Part shown: piece after piece, positions 24,119 to 31,054 of the stretch
How the letters are laid out: every line of letters starts with the position of its first letter
Numbering within the stretch: position 1 is the stretch's first letter
Source of the DNA: an uncultured Lachnospiraceae bacterium
Lineage (GTDB): Bacteria; Bacillota; Clostridia; Lachnospirales; Lachnospiraceae
DNA: 64,000 nucleotides
Direction: 5' to 3'
NCBI GenBank assembly: GCA_910583605.1
Contig: CAJTXN010000002.1
Span: 1-64,000 of the forward strand
The notes under the pieces: model-generated
Seen by the model: only the letters and a program-made list of their open reading frames with translations
Databases searched by the model: none
Told to the model about the DNA's origin: nothing
Made by a program: the position numbers and the translations under genes

Positions 24119-25261
24119 ATGATAAAAATACCCTTTACCGAAGATTTTAATATAAAGGAATATGAAAAACAAATTAGTTTTATCAGTTCTGCCATAACCG
24201 GTTATAAGATTCAGAACCGGACGTTAATTGTAGATTTTGATGATTCCTGTGATGCTGATGAGCTGGAGCAGATGATAAAAAGTTCCATGCAGGGATTTTT
24301 GGAAAAAGAAGATACGGGAAGTCCGGAAGTGCTGGCAGAGAATAAAAGAAGCCGGGTATATACTTCACGGGAACGGATATTGAACGGGAAGTATATAAAA
24401 TCTTATGGAGATGGAAGAATTGTATTAAAAGACAGGGCGGTATGGTTATTTGAATATTTTGATTCCGTATTCCGCCAGTTTGCACTGGAACTGGGAGCGG
24501 AAGAAGAACGATATCCGGTTCTGTTACCGGTAAAGGCTTATGCCGATACCGGTTATCTGCGAAACTCTCCCCAATACAGCATGTTCTGCAGTGAGGCAAT
24601 CGAGGATATGGAGGTTTTAAGGCAACTGAGAACCGTAGAAACCCGTACCGAAAAGGACTTTTTAAATCCGGCATACTATGCTTTGTCTCCCTCCGCATGT
24701 TTTTCCGTATATGAAAGTTACAGAGGTCGGACGCTGCCGGAAAATTGTACCATTACCCTGTGTCAGAATGTATTTCGAAATGAAGGGCGGTTTAACTGGA
24801 AGGATTTTGGAAGATTGAGAGATTATCATGTCAGGGAGATTGTTTTTATCGGAAGCCGGGAGTATGTAACCGATTCCAGAAACCGGATAATGGACAAAAC
24901 AATAGAATACATGAAGCAGACCGGGTTAGCGGGAACAGTGGAATCTTCGGCTGACCATTTTATTATTCCACAGATGCAGAAGTTTAAAATGATACAGATG
25001 AAGAAGAAATTAAAATATGAGTGGCGGTTACCGGTGGGGGAAATGGAAGAGATGGCAGTGGCCTCCTTTAATCTGCATGGATTTAATTTTACCCGGCCTT
25101 TCGGAATATCAGTGAATGGAACGGAAACGGTTACCGGATGTGTGGGATTCGGATTGGAACGGATGGTACTGGCATTCCTAAGCCAGTTTGGGATGGAGGA
25201 ATCCTGCTGGCCGGAGGAAGTGAGAAAATCGGGAAGGAACCAGAAAAATGACAGAAGATAA
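24119..25261 (+). CDS. aaRS-like amino acid:[carrier protein] ligase
   Basis: A 380-residue class II aminoacyl-tRNA-synthetase catalytic core without a tRNA-binding domain. Motif 2 is VFRNEGRFNWKDFGRLRDYH and motif 3 is GFGLERMVLAFL (about 343-354). It resembles the seryl-tRNA-synthetase-derived ligases (Bradyrhizobium Bll0957 type) that load amino acids onto carrier proteins. Candidate zinc ligands are Cys194 (or Cys157), Glu222 and Cys341, as in atypical archaeal SerRS. Residues 1-80 are an extra N-terminal region. The neighbouring gene, overlapping by 14 bases, is a carrier protein and the likely partner. The amino acid is unknown; small amino acids are typical of the family. Confidence 0.78.
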   Translation: MIKIPFTEDFNIKEYEKQISFISSAITGYKIQNRTLIVDFDDSCDADELEQMIKSSMQGFLEKEDTGSPEVLAENKRSRVYTSRERILNGKYIKSYGDGRIVLKDRAVWLFEYFDSVFRQFALELGAEEERYPVLLPVKAYADTGYLRNSPQYSMFCSEAIEDMEVLRQLRTVETRTEKDFLNPAYYALSPSACFSVYESYRGRTLPENCTITLCQNVFRNEGRFNWKDFGRLRDYHVREIVFIGSREYVTDSRNRIMDKTIEYMKQTGLAGTVESSADHFIIPQMQKFKMIQMKKKLKYEWRLPVGEMEEMAVASFNLHGFNFTRPFGISVNGTETVTGCVGFGLERMVLAFLSQFGMEESCWPEEVRKSGRNQKNDRR

Positions 25262-25505
25262 AAAAAGTTTTGAGGAAGAAGTACTGGAAATCTGCAGGGA
25301 AGCGGTCCGGCAGGTCTCTGCGGAAGACAGGGAAATTACAATGGATACGGAACTGTCAGCAAAGGGCGGAATCGATTCTCTGGCATTTATGAATATAATT
25401 ATTGCATTGGAAATACGGTATGATGTGGTATTGGACGAATATCTGTCAGAATTGAAGGAAGCGGAACATATCAGGGATTTAATATATCGATTAAAACAAT
25501 TTTGA
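25248..25505 (+). CDS. acyl/aminoacyl carrier protein 2 of the island cluster
   Basis: An 85-residue carrier protein with GGIDSLAFMNIIIALE; Ser44 is the expected phosphopantetheine site. The ATG overlaps the end of the ligase gene by 14 bases, so translation is coupled and the ligase is its probable loader. The overlap sequence is the same 16 bases found at the overlap at 23023. The GIDSL signature differs from the LDSV of carrier 1, suggesting that each carrier is recognised by its own enzyme. It closes the biosynthetic cluster; the next gene is 297 bases away behind a promoter. Confidence 0.85.
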   Translation: MTEDKKSFEEEVLEICREAVRQVSAEDREITMDTELSAKGGIDSLAFMNIIIALEIRYDVVLDEYLSELKEAEHIRDLIYRLKQF

Positions 25506-25802
25506 TTGAACCATATTATAAAATGAAAAATATTGACAAAGATATATAAAATGTATTATCATATAGTTAAATACATGGAGATATCAAAGAAGTGAATCGA
25601 TTAGTTTATTGTTTATAATTTATGAAATAAATTAAAAATACCGGGAAAGGAGGGAAAACAGAAAACATAATCGATAAGCATGTAATTTTTGTAATTACAT
25701 AAAAAGGTACTGTATAAAAAACTGATTAAGTACAAAAGGGAATTTGTCATAAATATACCGTAGATAACGAAAAATAATTAGCGTTGGAAAGGAAGATTTA
25801 AA
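25506..25802 (+). promoter_or_regulatory. long leader with TTGACA promoter before the protease gene
   Basis: TTGACA at 25533-25538 is followed by TATCAT (25557-25562, 18-base spacer) or TATTAT (25554-25559, 15-base). The roughly 230-base leader holds AAAGGAGGG near 25648 with no start codon at a suitable distance, and a perfect hairpin ATGTAATT / AATTACAT (25680-25700). No terminator is visible after the carrier protein gene. Confidence 0.5.
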
Positions 25803-26969
25803 ATGAAAAAAGGAAGTTTAAAATCTTTTTTTACATTCCTGCTGTTCATTATTGTTATCTGTAACAGTGTAGGGGTAAAAACAGTATATACAGTACAATC
25901 AGAAGAAAGTTCAGAGATACCGGACGAAGTTTTGTCTTATGCAGACCGGATATATCAGGATTTGGCAATGTCTGTTGACAGAAGTGAAGAACTGTATGAT
26001 GTCAGCCTAGGAACTGTGGAACATCTGGAACTTGGAAAGCCGTTTGTAATCTATGATGTAAATAGGAAGGATACCAGCAGCAATATATATTATTTCCCGG
26101 TCATAGAAAATGAAACCATTGTTTTGGAATTAGCGGTTTATCCGATAAACGGAAGTTATTGTGCTAGCATGAGTAAAGGAATGGCGGATCAATTGGAAAA
26201 AGCGGATTATCTGAATAATGATGAAATGATATTTTATTACACTAGGGATGCCATTTTCTGTGAGACGGAAAGTGATATTCATAGGATGGTTCGGAACGAT
26301 AATCCGTTAACGGACATAAAGGAAGAAGAATTACAAAATTATAATGTATTTCAGGAATTATCTTATGATGAAAAAAAGAATATCATAGATAATGAAAAAA
26401 AAGAAATCAAAACGGTGCAGAAAACGATAGAACAATGGGGAGAAGAAAAAGAAACTGCAAACGGATTCAGTCAGAAGGACACTTATGGAGTAAAGCTGAA
26501 TATGAATAATTGTACGGTATCCCAGTATAATTATAATACCTGCTGGGCAGCATCGGTTGCTACGGCTGTCCGTTATATTACAGGAAACCGGACGGTAACG
26601 GCTACGGCTGTATGTGATAAAATGGGAATTGACTATATGACCGGAGGTTCCATTTCTGAAAAACAGACAGCGTTAAGACTGTATGGAATTAATTATACAA
26701 AACTGGTTTATAAACAGCTTTCCTTTGATGAAGTAAAAGTAAACATTACACAGCAAAGTCCGATTCTGATATCCGCATTTGGAAATGCAACCGGAGGCGG
26801 ACATTCCCTGACAATAACCGGATATACCACATATGGAGCCGTAAAACAGATACAGGTATGGAATTCTGCGACAGGAGAGTATCAGACAACGGTTTATAAC
26901 GAATCTGGCAGCGGATTTCCGATGAATGGACAAAGTTACATTTGGAAGTATTCATTAAGCAGTAAATAA
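25803..26969 (+). CDS. secreted papain-like cysteine protease
   Basis: A 388-residue preproprotein. A signal peptide covers about residues 1-33; residues 34-225 look like a pro-region or inhibitory domain; residues 230-388 form a papain-like catalytic domain. The catalytic set is readable: Gln241, Cys247 in NTCWAAS, His334 in GGGHSLTITGY and Asn354 in VWNSATG. The six-residue Gln-Cys distance equals that in papain. It resembles the staphopain / C39_2-type secreted proteases. AAAGGAAG before the ATG fixes the start. It could mature a product of the island or act on host proteins or the cell wall; nothing seen decides this. Confidence 0.82.
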   Translation: MKKGSLKSFFTFLLFIIVICNSVGVKTVYTVQSEESSEIPDEVLSYADRIYQDLAMSVDRSEELYDVSLGTVEHLELGKPFVIYDVNRKDTSSNIYYFPVIENETIVLELAVYPINGSYCASMSKGMADQLEKADYLNNDEMIFYYTRDAIFCETESDIHRMVRNDNPLTDIKEEELQNYNVFQELSYDEKKNIIDNEKKEIKTVQKTIEQWGEEKETANGFSQKDTYGVKLNMNNCTVSQYNYNTCWAASVATAVRYITGNRTVTATAVCDKMGIDYMTGGSISEKQTALRLYGINYTKLVYKQLSFDEVKVNITQQSPILISAFGNATGGGHSLTITGYTTYGAVKQIQVWNSATGEYQTTVYNESGSGFPMNGQSYIWKYSLSSK

Positions 26970-26984
26970 AAGGGAGGGGTTAAT

Positions 26985-27785
26985 ATGATTAACAAAAAGA
27001 AAACTTTTTTAACCGGGTTCATTATTATGGCAGGCCTGATACTTACTGCCTGCGGAAGCAGTTCCAAACAGAGAAAAGATGTTGTCAATACGGAGCCCGA
27101 AATCAATACAACAGCAGGTGAAATTATGGAAGAACCGGATTTTTCAAAAATAACAAAATTATCCGTATGGGTAGCGGATGAGGAATTGTTTACCGAAAAT
27201 AAAGAGATTATTGAACAACTGTTTCATAAGGACTGCACATATAAACCGGTAGAGGATTATGAAAACGTATATGAAGGCGCCTGGCAGTTTGAGGCTTATG
27301 ACGGAGAGAAAAAAATTTATACCACAACCGTAACAGGACCGGATCTGATGGGGATCAACGGGAAATGGTATAAAATAAGCAGGCAGCCGGATTGTATCGA
27401 TATTGTTGAGAAAATAGAACGGGAAAACGGAGTACCAAAAATAAGACGATACGACCCTTCGGAAATAACAAGATTGTCCATATGGGTGGCAGATGAAGAA
27501 AAGTTTACCGAAAATAAAGAACTGATTCAGCAGTTGTTTGATGGACAATGTAAATATAAACCGTTGGAAGATTATGAGAATCAGACAGAAGGCGGACTTT
27601 CATTTACCGCATACAATACGGATGAAGTTATATGTTATATTACGGTTGTAAAAGATAATATATTTGGTATCAAATGGAAAGTTGAAGATGAGACGCTATG
27701 GTATGAGGTCAGCAGTAATCCGGATTATGCCGGTATTGACAGACAGATCAGAAAAGAGAATGGAATTGAAATTTCGGAGGAATAG
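26985..27785 (+). CDS. lipoprotein with two tandem repeats of one domain
   Basis: A 266-residue lipoprotein; the lipobox is LTACG (Cys near residue 23). After a short linker come two copies of the same domain of about 105 residues. Copy 1 begins SKITKLSVWVADEELFTENK and copy 2 SEITRLSIWVADEEKFTENK; both continue with QLF, a Cys and YKP-x-EDYEN, and end in NPDY/QPDC with IENENG-like helices. I do not recognise the domain. GGGAGGGG upstream makes the start certain. It follows the protease by 15 bases, so a partner role (binding, inhibitor or immunity) is plausible but unproven. Confidence 0.75.
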   Translation: MINKKKTFLTGFIIMAGLILTACGSSSKQRKDVVNTEPEINTTAGEIMEEPDFSKITKLSVWVADEELFTENKEIIEQLFHKDCTYKPVEDYENVYEGAWQFEAYDGEKKIYTTTVTGPDLMGINGKWYKISRQPDCIDIVEKIERENGVPKIRRYDPSEITRLSIWVADEEKFTENKELIQQLFDGQCKYKPLEDYENQTEGGLSFTAYNTDEVICYITVVKDNIFGIKWKVEDETLWYEVSSNPDYAGIDRQIRKENGIEISEE

Positions 27786-27800
27786 TTCTTTTTATGAACA

Positions 27801-27829
27801 TTGACAAAAAGGAATACATATGATATTCT
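27801..27829 (+). promoter_or_regulatory. sigma-A promoter of the metal exporter gene
   Basis: TTGACA (27801-27806), 17-base spacer, TATTCT (27824-27829). It lies about 45 bases upstream of the riboswitch aptamer and nothing else intervenes, so it is the evident promoter. Confidence 0.75.
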
Positions 27830-27874
27830 ACAGGAAACTAAAAACTCTTTGCACTGCATATAAATCTACAGTAC

Positions 27875-27952
27875 AAACTGAGCAGACCGTGACAGAATGT
27901 CATGGAGTCGGGTCACATGAGTGACAGTGGAATCTTACATCCACGGGACAGT
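27875..27952 (+). ncRNA. NiCo (czcD) riboswitch aptamer
   Basis: The sequence matches the cobalt/nickel riboswitch: ACTGAGCAG on the 5' side and GGGACAGT on the 3' side close the outer stem (27877-27880 with 27949-27952). Between them are a stem GTGACA/TGTCAT (27889-27902), AGTCGGGTCAC/GTGACAG with an ATGA loop (27906-27927), and GTGGA/TCCAC (27928-27944), forming the four-way junction with the conserved G-rich linkers (GAGTCGGG, CGGGACAG). The family binds Co(II) and Ni(II) and turns on metal-export genes. The gene downstream is a cation diffusion facilitator, exactly as expected. The assignment was made by motif recognition and was not run through a covariance model. Confidence 0.85.
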
Positions 27953-27985
27953 AGTTGCTAATACTGATTCGTGGGTGTTTTTTTA
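27940..27985 (+). terminator. riboswitch-controlled intrinsic terminator
   Basis: TCCACG (27940-27945) can pair with CGTGGG (27970-27975), followed by TGTTTTTTTT. The 5' arm overlaps the last aptamer stem and the GGGACAG strand, so metal binding and termination exclude each other: an ON switch at high metal. Confidence 0.78.
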
Positions 27986-28067
27986 TTCTTTTCATAAGCA
28001 TTCGCACAGAACTCCCACAAATATTTAGTGCCATAGAGAGCTATCTTAAATATTGGAGGTAACTGAT

Positions 28068-28967
28068 ATGGAAAAAAACGGAATAATGGTCAGGGACGAA
28101 TATCAAAAAGCTGCAAATAAGGTATCGTTCATTACTATCATTGGAAATGTAATACTATCTGTTATTAAGCTGATAGCAGGGATTGTAGCACATTCAAATG
28201 CGATGATCAGTGATGCTGTACATTCTGTATCTGATGTATTCAGTACCATTATAGTTATAATTGGTATCCGGCTGGCGGCAAAGGAATCGGACAAAGAGCA
28301 TCCATATGGTCATGAAAGACTGGAATGTGTTGCTGCGATTATTTTGGCAATGGTTCTTTTTATCACGGGTTTTGGAATTGGTGCGGAAGCATTAAAAAAC
28401 ATATTCAGTGGTAACTATGCCGACTTACGGGTACCGGGCATATTAGCTCTGATTGTAGCCGTAATTTCAATTGCCGGTAAAGAAGGTATGTTCCGGTATA
28501 CAAGATATTATGCCAGACAAATTGATTCCGGTGCATTAATGGCAGATGCATGGCATCATCGTTCGGATGCTTTTTCATCCATAGGGGCTTTGATAGGAAT
28601 CGGTGGTGCGAGACTGGGTTATCCGATTATGGATTCCGTTGCGAGTCTGGTCATTTTTGCATTTATTGCAAAAGCTGCTTTTGAGATTTTTAAAGATGCC
28701 ATAGATAAGATGGTAGATCATTCCTGTGATGAGGAAACAGAGAAACAGATATATAATTGTGTCATGGAAAATGAAAATGTGTTAGGGATAGACTTACTGC
28801 AGACCCGTATTTTTGGAAGCAAAATATATGTAGATGTGGAAATTCAGGTGGATGGTTCCTATACACTGCAGGAGGCTCATAACATAGCGGAATCGGTGCA
28901 TGAAAAGATAGAACAGAATTTTTCAAAGGTAAAACATATTATGGTACACGTTAATCCAAAAGCATAG
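28068..28967 (+). CDS. cation diffusion facilitator family metal exporter
   Basis: A 299-residue CDF transporter: six membrane segments in the first 205 residues, then a cytoplasmic ferredoxin-like domain. The metal sites are visible: HSNAMISDAVHSVSDVF in segment 2 (Asp-x-x-x-Asp type) and ADAWHHRSDAFSS in segment 5. With the Co/Ni riboswitch in front, its physiological task is very probably efflux of cobalt and/or nickel by proton antiport, although CDF proteins often also carry zinc or iron. GGAGG at 28055-28059 selects the ATG at 28068 over a TTG at 28053. It is a single-gene unit followed by the polyamine transport promoter. Confidence 0.92.
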   Translation: MEKNGIMVRDEYQKAANKVSFITIIGNVILSVIKLIAGIVAHSNAMISDAVHSVSDVFSTIIVIIGIRLAAKESDKEHPYGHERLECVAAIILAMVLFITGFGIGAEALKNIFSGNYADLRVPGILALIVAVISIAGKEGMFRYTRYYARQIDSGALMADAWHHRSDAFSSIGALIGIGGARLGYPIMDSVASLVIFAFIAKAAFEIFKDAIDKMVDHSCDEETEKQIYNCVMENENVLGIDLLQTRIFGSKIYVDVEIQVDGSYTLQEAHNIAESVHEKIEQNFSKVKHIMVHVNPKA

Positions 28968-29018
28968 AAATATATCAATGCTGTTAATTGTCCATATAAA
29001 AATAAATACAGAAAATAA

Positions 29019-29047
29019 TTGACACTCCCTGTCATTCCGATTACAAT
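29019..29047 (+). promoter_or_regulatory. strong promoter of the polyamine transport operon
   Basis: TTGACA (29019-29024) and TACAAT (29042-29047) with an exact 17-base spacer. One arm of a 14-base perfect inverted repeat occupies the spacer. Confidence 0.75.
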
Positions 29048-29076
29048 TCTTTTTAGTAATTCGAATGACAGGGAGT
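29024..29076 (+). repeat. 14-base inverted repeat overlapping the potA promoter
   Basis: ACTCCCTGTCATTC (29024-29037) and GAATGACAGGGAGT (29063-29076) are perfect inverted repeats separated by 25 bases. The left arm lies between -35 and -10, the right arm just after the expected start of transcription. There is no T-run, so a terminator is unlikely. It looks like a paired operator for a repressor, or a 5' stem that only forms on read-through RNA from the upstream gene. Confidence 0.6.
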
Positions 29077-29169
29077 ATGTATATGAAACAGGATACCGAT
29101 ACAGACTGTGAAAGAGACCGGATACCGGAAGAATAAAGAATATTTTAAGGAACAGAAAGGAATTACGGA

Positions 29170-30243
29170 ATGAGTAAGAAGTTAATAGATCTGGTAAATG
29201 TGACAAAAGCCTTTGGAGATAATGTGGTTTTGGATGATTTGAATTTATATATCAGGGAAAATGAATTTCTGACGCTGCTGGGACCCAGCGGCTGCGGAAA
29301 GACAACAACACTGCGCATTATCGGGGGATTTGAAAATCCCGATACGGGAAAGGTCATATTTGATGGTCAGGATATTACGAAGCTTCCGCCCAATAAACGT
29401 CAGTTAAATACCGTATTCCAGAAATATGCATTATTTACCCATATGACCATCGGAGAAAATATAGCCTTTGGTTTAAAGATTAAAAAGAAAAGCAGACAAT
29501 ATATAGAAGATAAGATTAAATATGCCTTGAAACTGGTGAATCTGGAGGGATTTGAAAACCGGATGGCAGATTCTTTAAGCGGAGGGCAGCAGCAGAGGAT
29601 TGCCATTGCAAGGGCAATCGTAAATGAACCGAAAGTACTGCTTCTGGATGAACCGCTGGGGGCTTTGGATTTAAAGCTGCGGCAGGAAATGCAGTATGAG
29701 CTGATCCGGCTGAAAAATGAATTAGGCATTACGTTTATCTATGTTACCCATGACCAGGAAGAAGCGCTGACCATGTCAGATACCATCGTGGTTATGAATC
29801 AGGGATATATTCAGCAAATTGGCACGCCGGAGGATATCTACAATGAGCCGGAAAATGCTTTTGTGGCAGATTTTATCGGCGAGAGCAACATCATAGCAGC
29901 GACCATGATAGAAGATAAGGTGGTGGAAATTCTGGGAACCAGATTTCCGTGTGTGGATACCGGATTCGGAACCCACAGACCCGTGGATGCGGTAATACGT
30001 CCCGAAGATGTGGAACTGGTAGAACCGGAACAGGGAATTCTTCAGGGGACGGTTACCCATCTGATATTTAAAGGGGTACATTATGAAATGGAAGTAATGG
30101 CAAATGGTTTTGAATGGCTGGTGCACAGTACGAAATTAGTACCGGTGGGAACGAAAGTGGGCATTAAAGTTGACCCGTTTAATATACAGATCATGCATAA
30201 GCCGGAATCCGAAGATGAGGAGGCAGTACCAATTGAAGAATAA
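29170..30243 (+). CDS. potA: spermidine/putrescine ABC transporter ATPase
   Basis: A 357-residue importer ATPase: Walker A GPSGCGKTT, Q-loop FQKYALFTHMT, signature LSGGQQQR, Walker B VLLLDEPLGALD, H-loop THDQEEA, and a C-terminal TOBE region with the GESNII block typical of PotA. It energises polyamine uptake with the membrane proteins encoded next. AAAGGA before the ATG supports the start. The end overlaps the potB ribosome binding site. Transcription is expected from the promoter at 29019, possibly controlled by the inverted repeat there. Confidence 0.93.
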   Translation: MSKKLIDLVNVTKAFGDNVVLDDLNLYIRENEFLTLLGPSGCGKTTTLRIIGGFENPDTGKVIFDGQDITKLPPNKRQLNTVFQKYALFTHMTIGENIAFGLKIKKKSRQYIEDKIKYALKLVNLEGFENRMADSLSGGQQQRIAIARAIVNEPKVLLLDEPLGALDLKLRQEMQYELIRLKNELGITFIYVTHDQEEALTMSDTIVVMNQGYIQQIGTPEDIYNEPENAFVADFIGESNIIAATMIEDKVVEILGTRFPCVDTGFGTHRPVDAVIRPEDVELVEPEQGILQGTVTHLIFKGVHYEMEVMANGFEWLVHSTKLVPVGTKVGIKVDPFNIQIMHKPESEDEEAVPIEE

Positions 30244-31054
30244 AAAATATACGTTGTTTGCAGGTCCCTATATTGTCTGGATGACTGCTTTTATTGTTAT
30301 ACCGCTGCTGTTTGTATGTTATTACGGCTTTACCGACGGAGAAGGAAAATTTACTTTTGATAACGTAGCCGTGATAACGCAAAAAGAATATTACGGAGCT
30401 TTGGGGCTGTCCGTCCTGCTGGCAGTGATCTGTACTCTGGTCTGTCTGCTGCTGGCATATCCCCTTGCCTTGATTCTGCGGAATATGAAAATGAAAAAGA
30501 GTTCCTTTATTGTATTTATTTTTATCCTGCCGATGTGGATGAATTTTTTGCTGCGGACCTATGCATGGCAGGCGATACTGGATATCAACGGCGTACTGGA
30601 CCATGTACTGGCATATCTCCATCTGCCGGCCTTTAATATTATAAATACCCCGCAGGCCATTGTACTGGGAATGGTTTATGATTTCCTTCCGTTTATGGTA
30701 CTGCCGATTTATAATGTATTGATTAAAATAGATGATAACATCATAAATGCGGCCAGGGACCTGGGTGCGAATTACAGGCAGACATTGACAAAAGTAATCA
30801 TTCCTTTAAGTTTTCCCGGAATTGCCAGCGGAATCATTATGGTATTTGTTCCGGCGCTTACCACATTTGTAATTTCCGATATTTTAGGCGGAGGAAAACA
30901 ATTACTCATCGGTAATCTGGTAGAAAACAAAGTGAAGGCGGATAACCTGAATCTGGGTGCCGGATTATCCCTGATTCTGATGATATTTATTGTACTGAAT
31001 ATGCTTTTCACTGCCAAATATGACAAAGGACAGGAAGGGGGAAGGGTATTATGA
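30233..31054 (+). CDS. potB: spermidine/putrescine ABC transporter permease
   Basis: A 273-residue inner-membrane permease with six segments and the EAA-type loop INAARDLGANYRQTLTKVIIPLSFPG that docks on PotA. The start is a TTG: GAGGAGG at 30217-30223 lies nine bases before it, while longer frames begin inside potA without a site. It overlaps the end of potA by 11 bases and the next gene by 4, so the three genes are translationally coupled. Close matches in order and motifs to PotB leave little doubt. Confidence 0.92.
   Translation: MKNKKYTLFAGPYIVWMTAFIVIPLLFVCYYGFTDGEGKFTFDNVAVITQKEYYGALGLSVLLAVICTLVCLLLAYPLALILRNMKMKKSSFIVFIFILPMWMNFLLRTYAWQAILDINGVLDHVLAYLHLPAFNIINTPQAIVLGMVYDFLPFMVLPIYNVLIKIDDNIINAARDLGANYRQTLTKVIIPLSFPGIASGIIMVFVPALTTFVISDILGGGKQLLIGNLVENKVKADNLNLGAGLSLILMIFIVLNMLFTAKYDKGQEGGRVL

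Noticed and set aside
18420..25505. A classical NRPS, PKS or lanthipeptide cluster.
   Set aside because: No condensation, ketosynthase, LanM/LanC or precursor peptide is visible. The two C39-like proteins are cytoplasmic and not fused to an ABC exporter.
29024..29076. The potA inverted repeat as a bidirectional terminator of the CDF gene.
   Set aside because: No T-run follows on either strand, and the left arm sits inside a near-consensus promoter.
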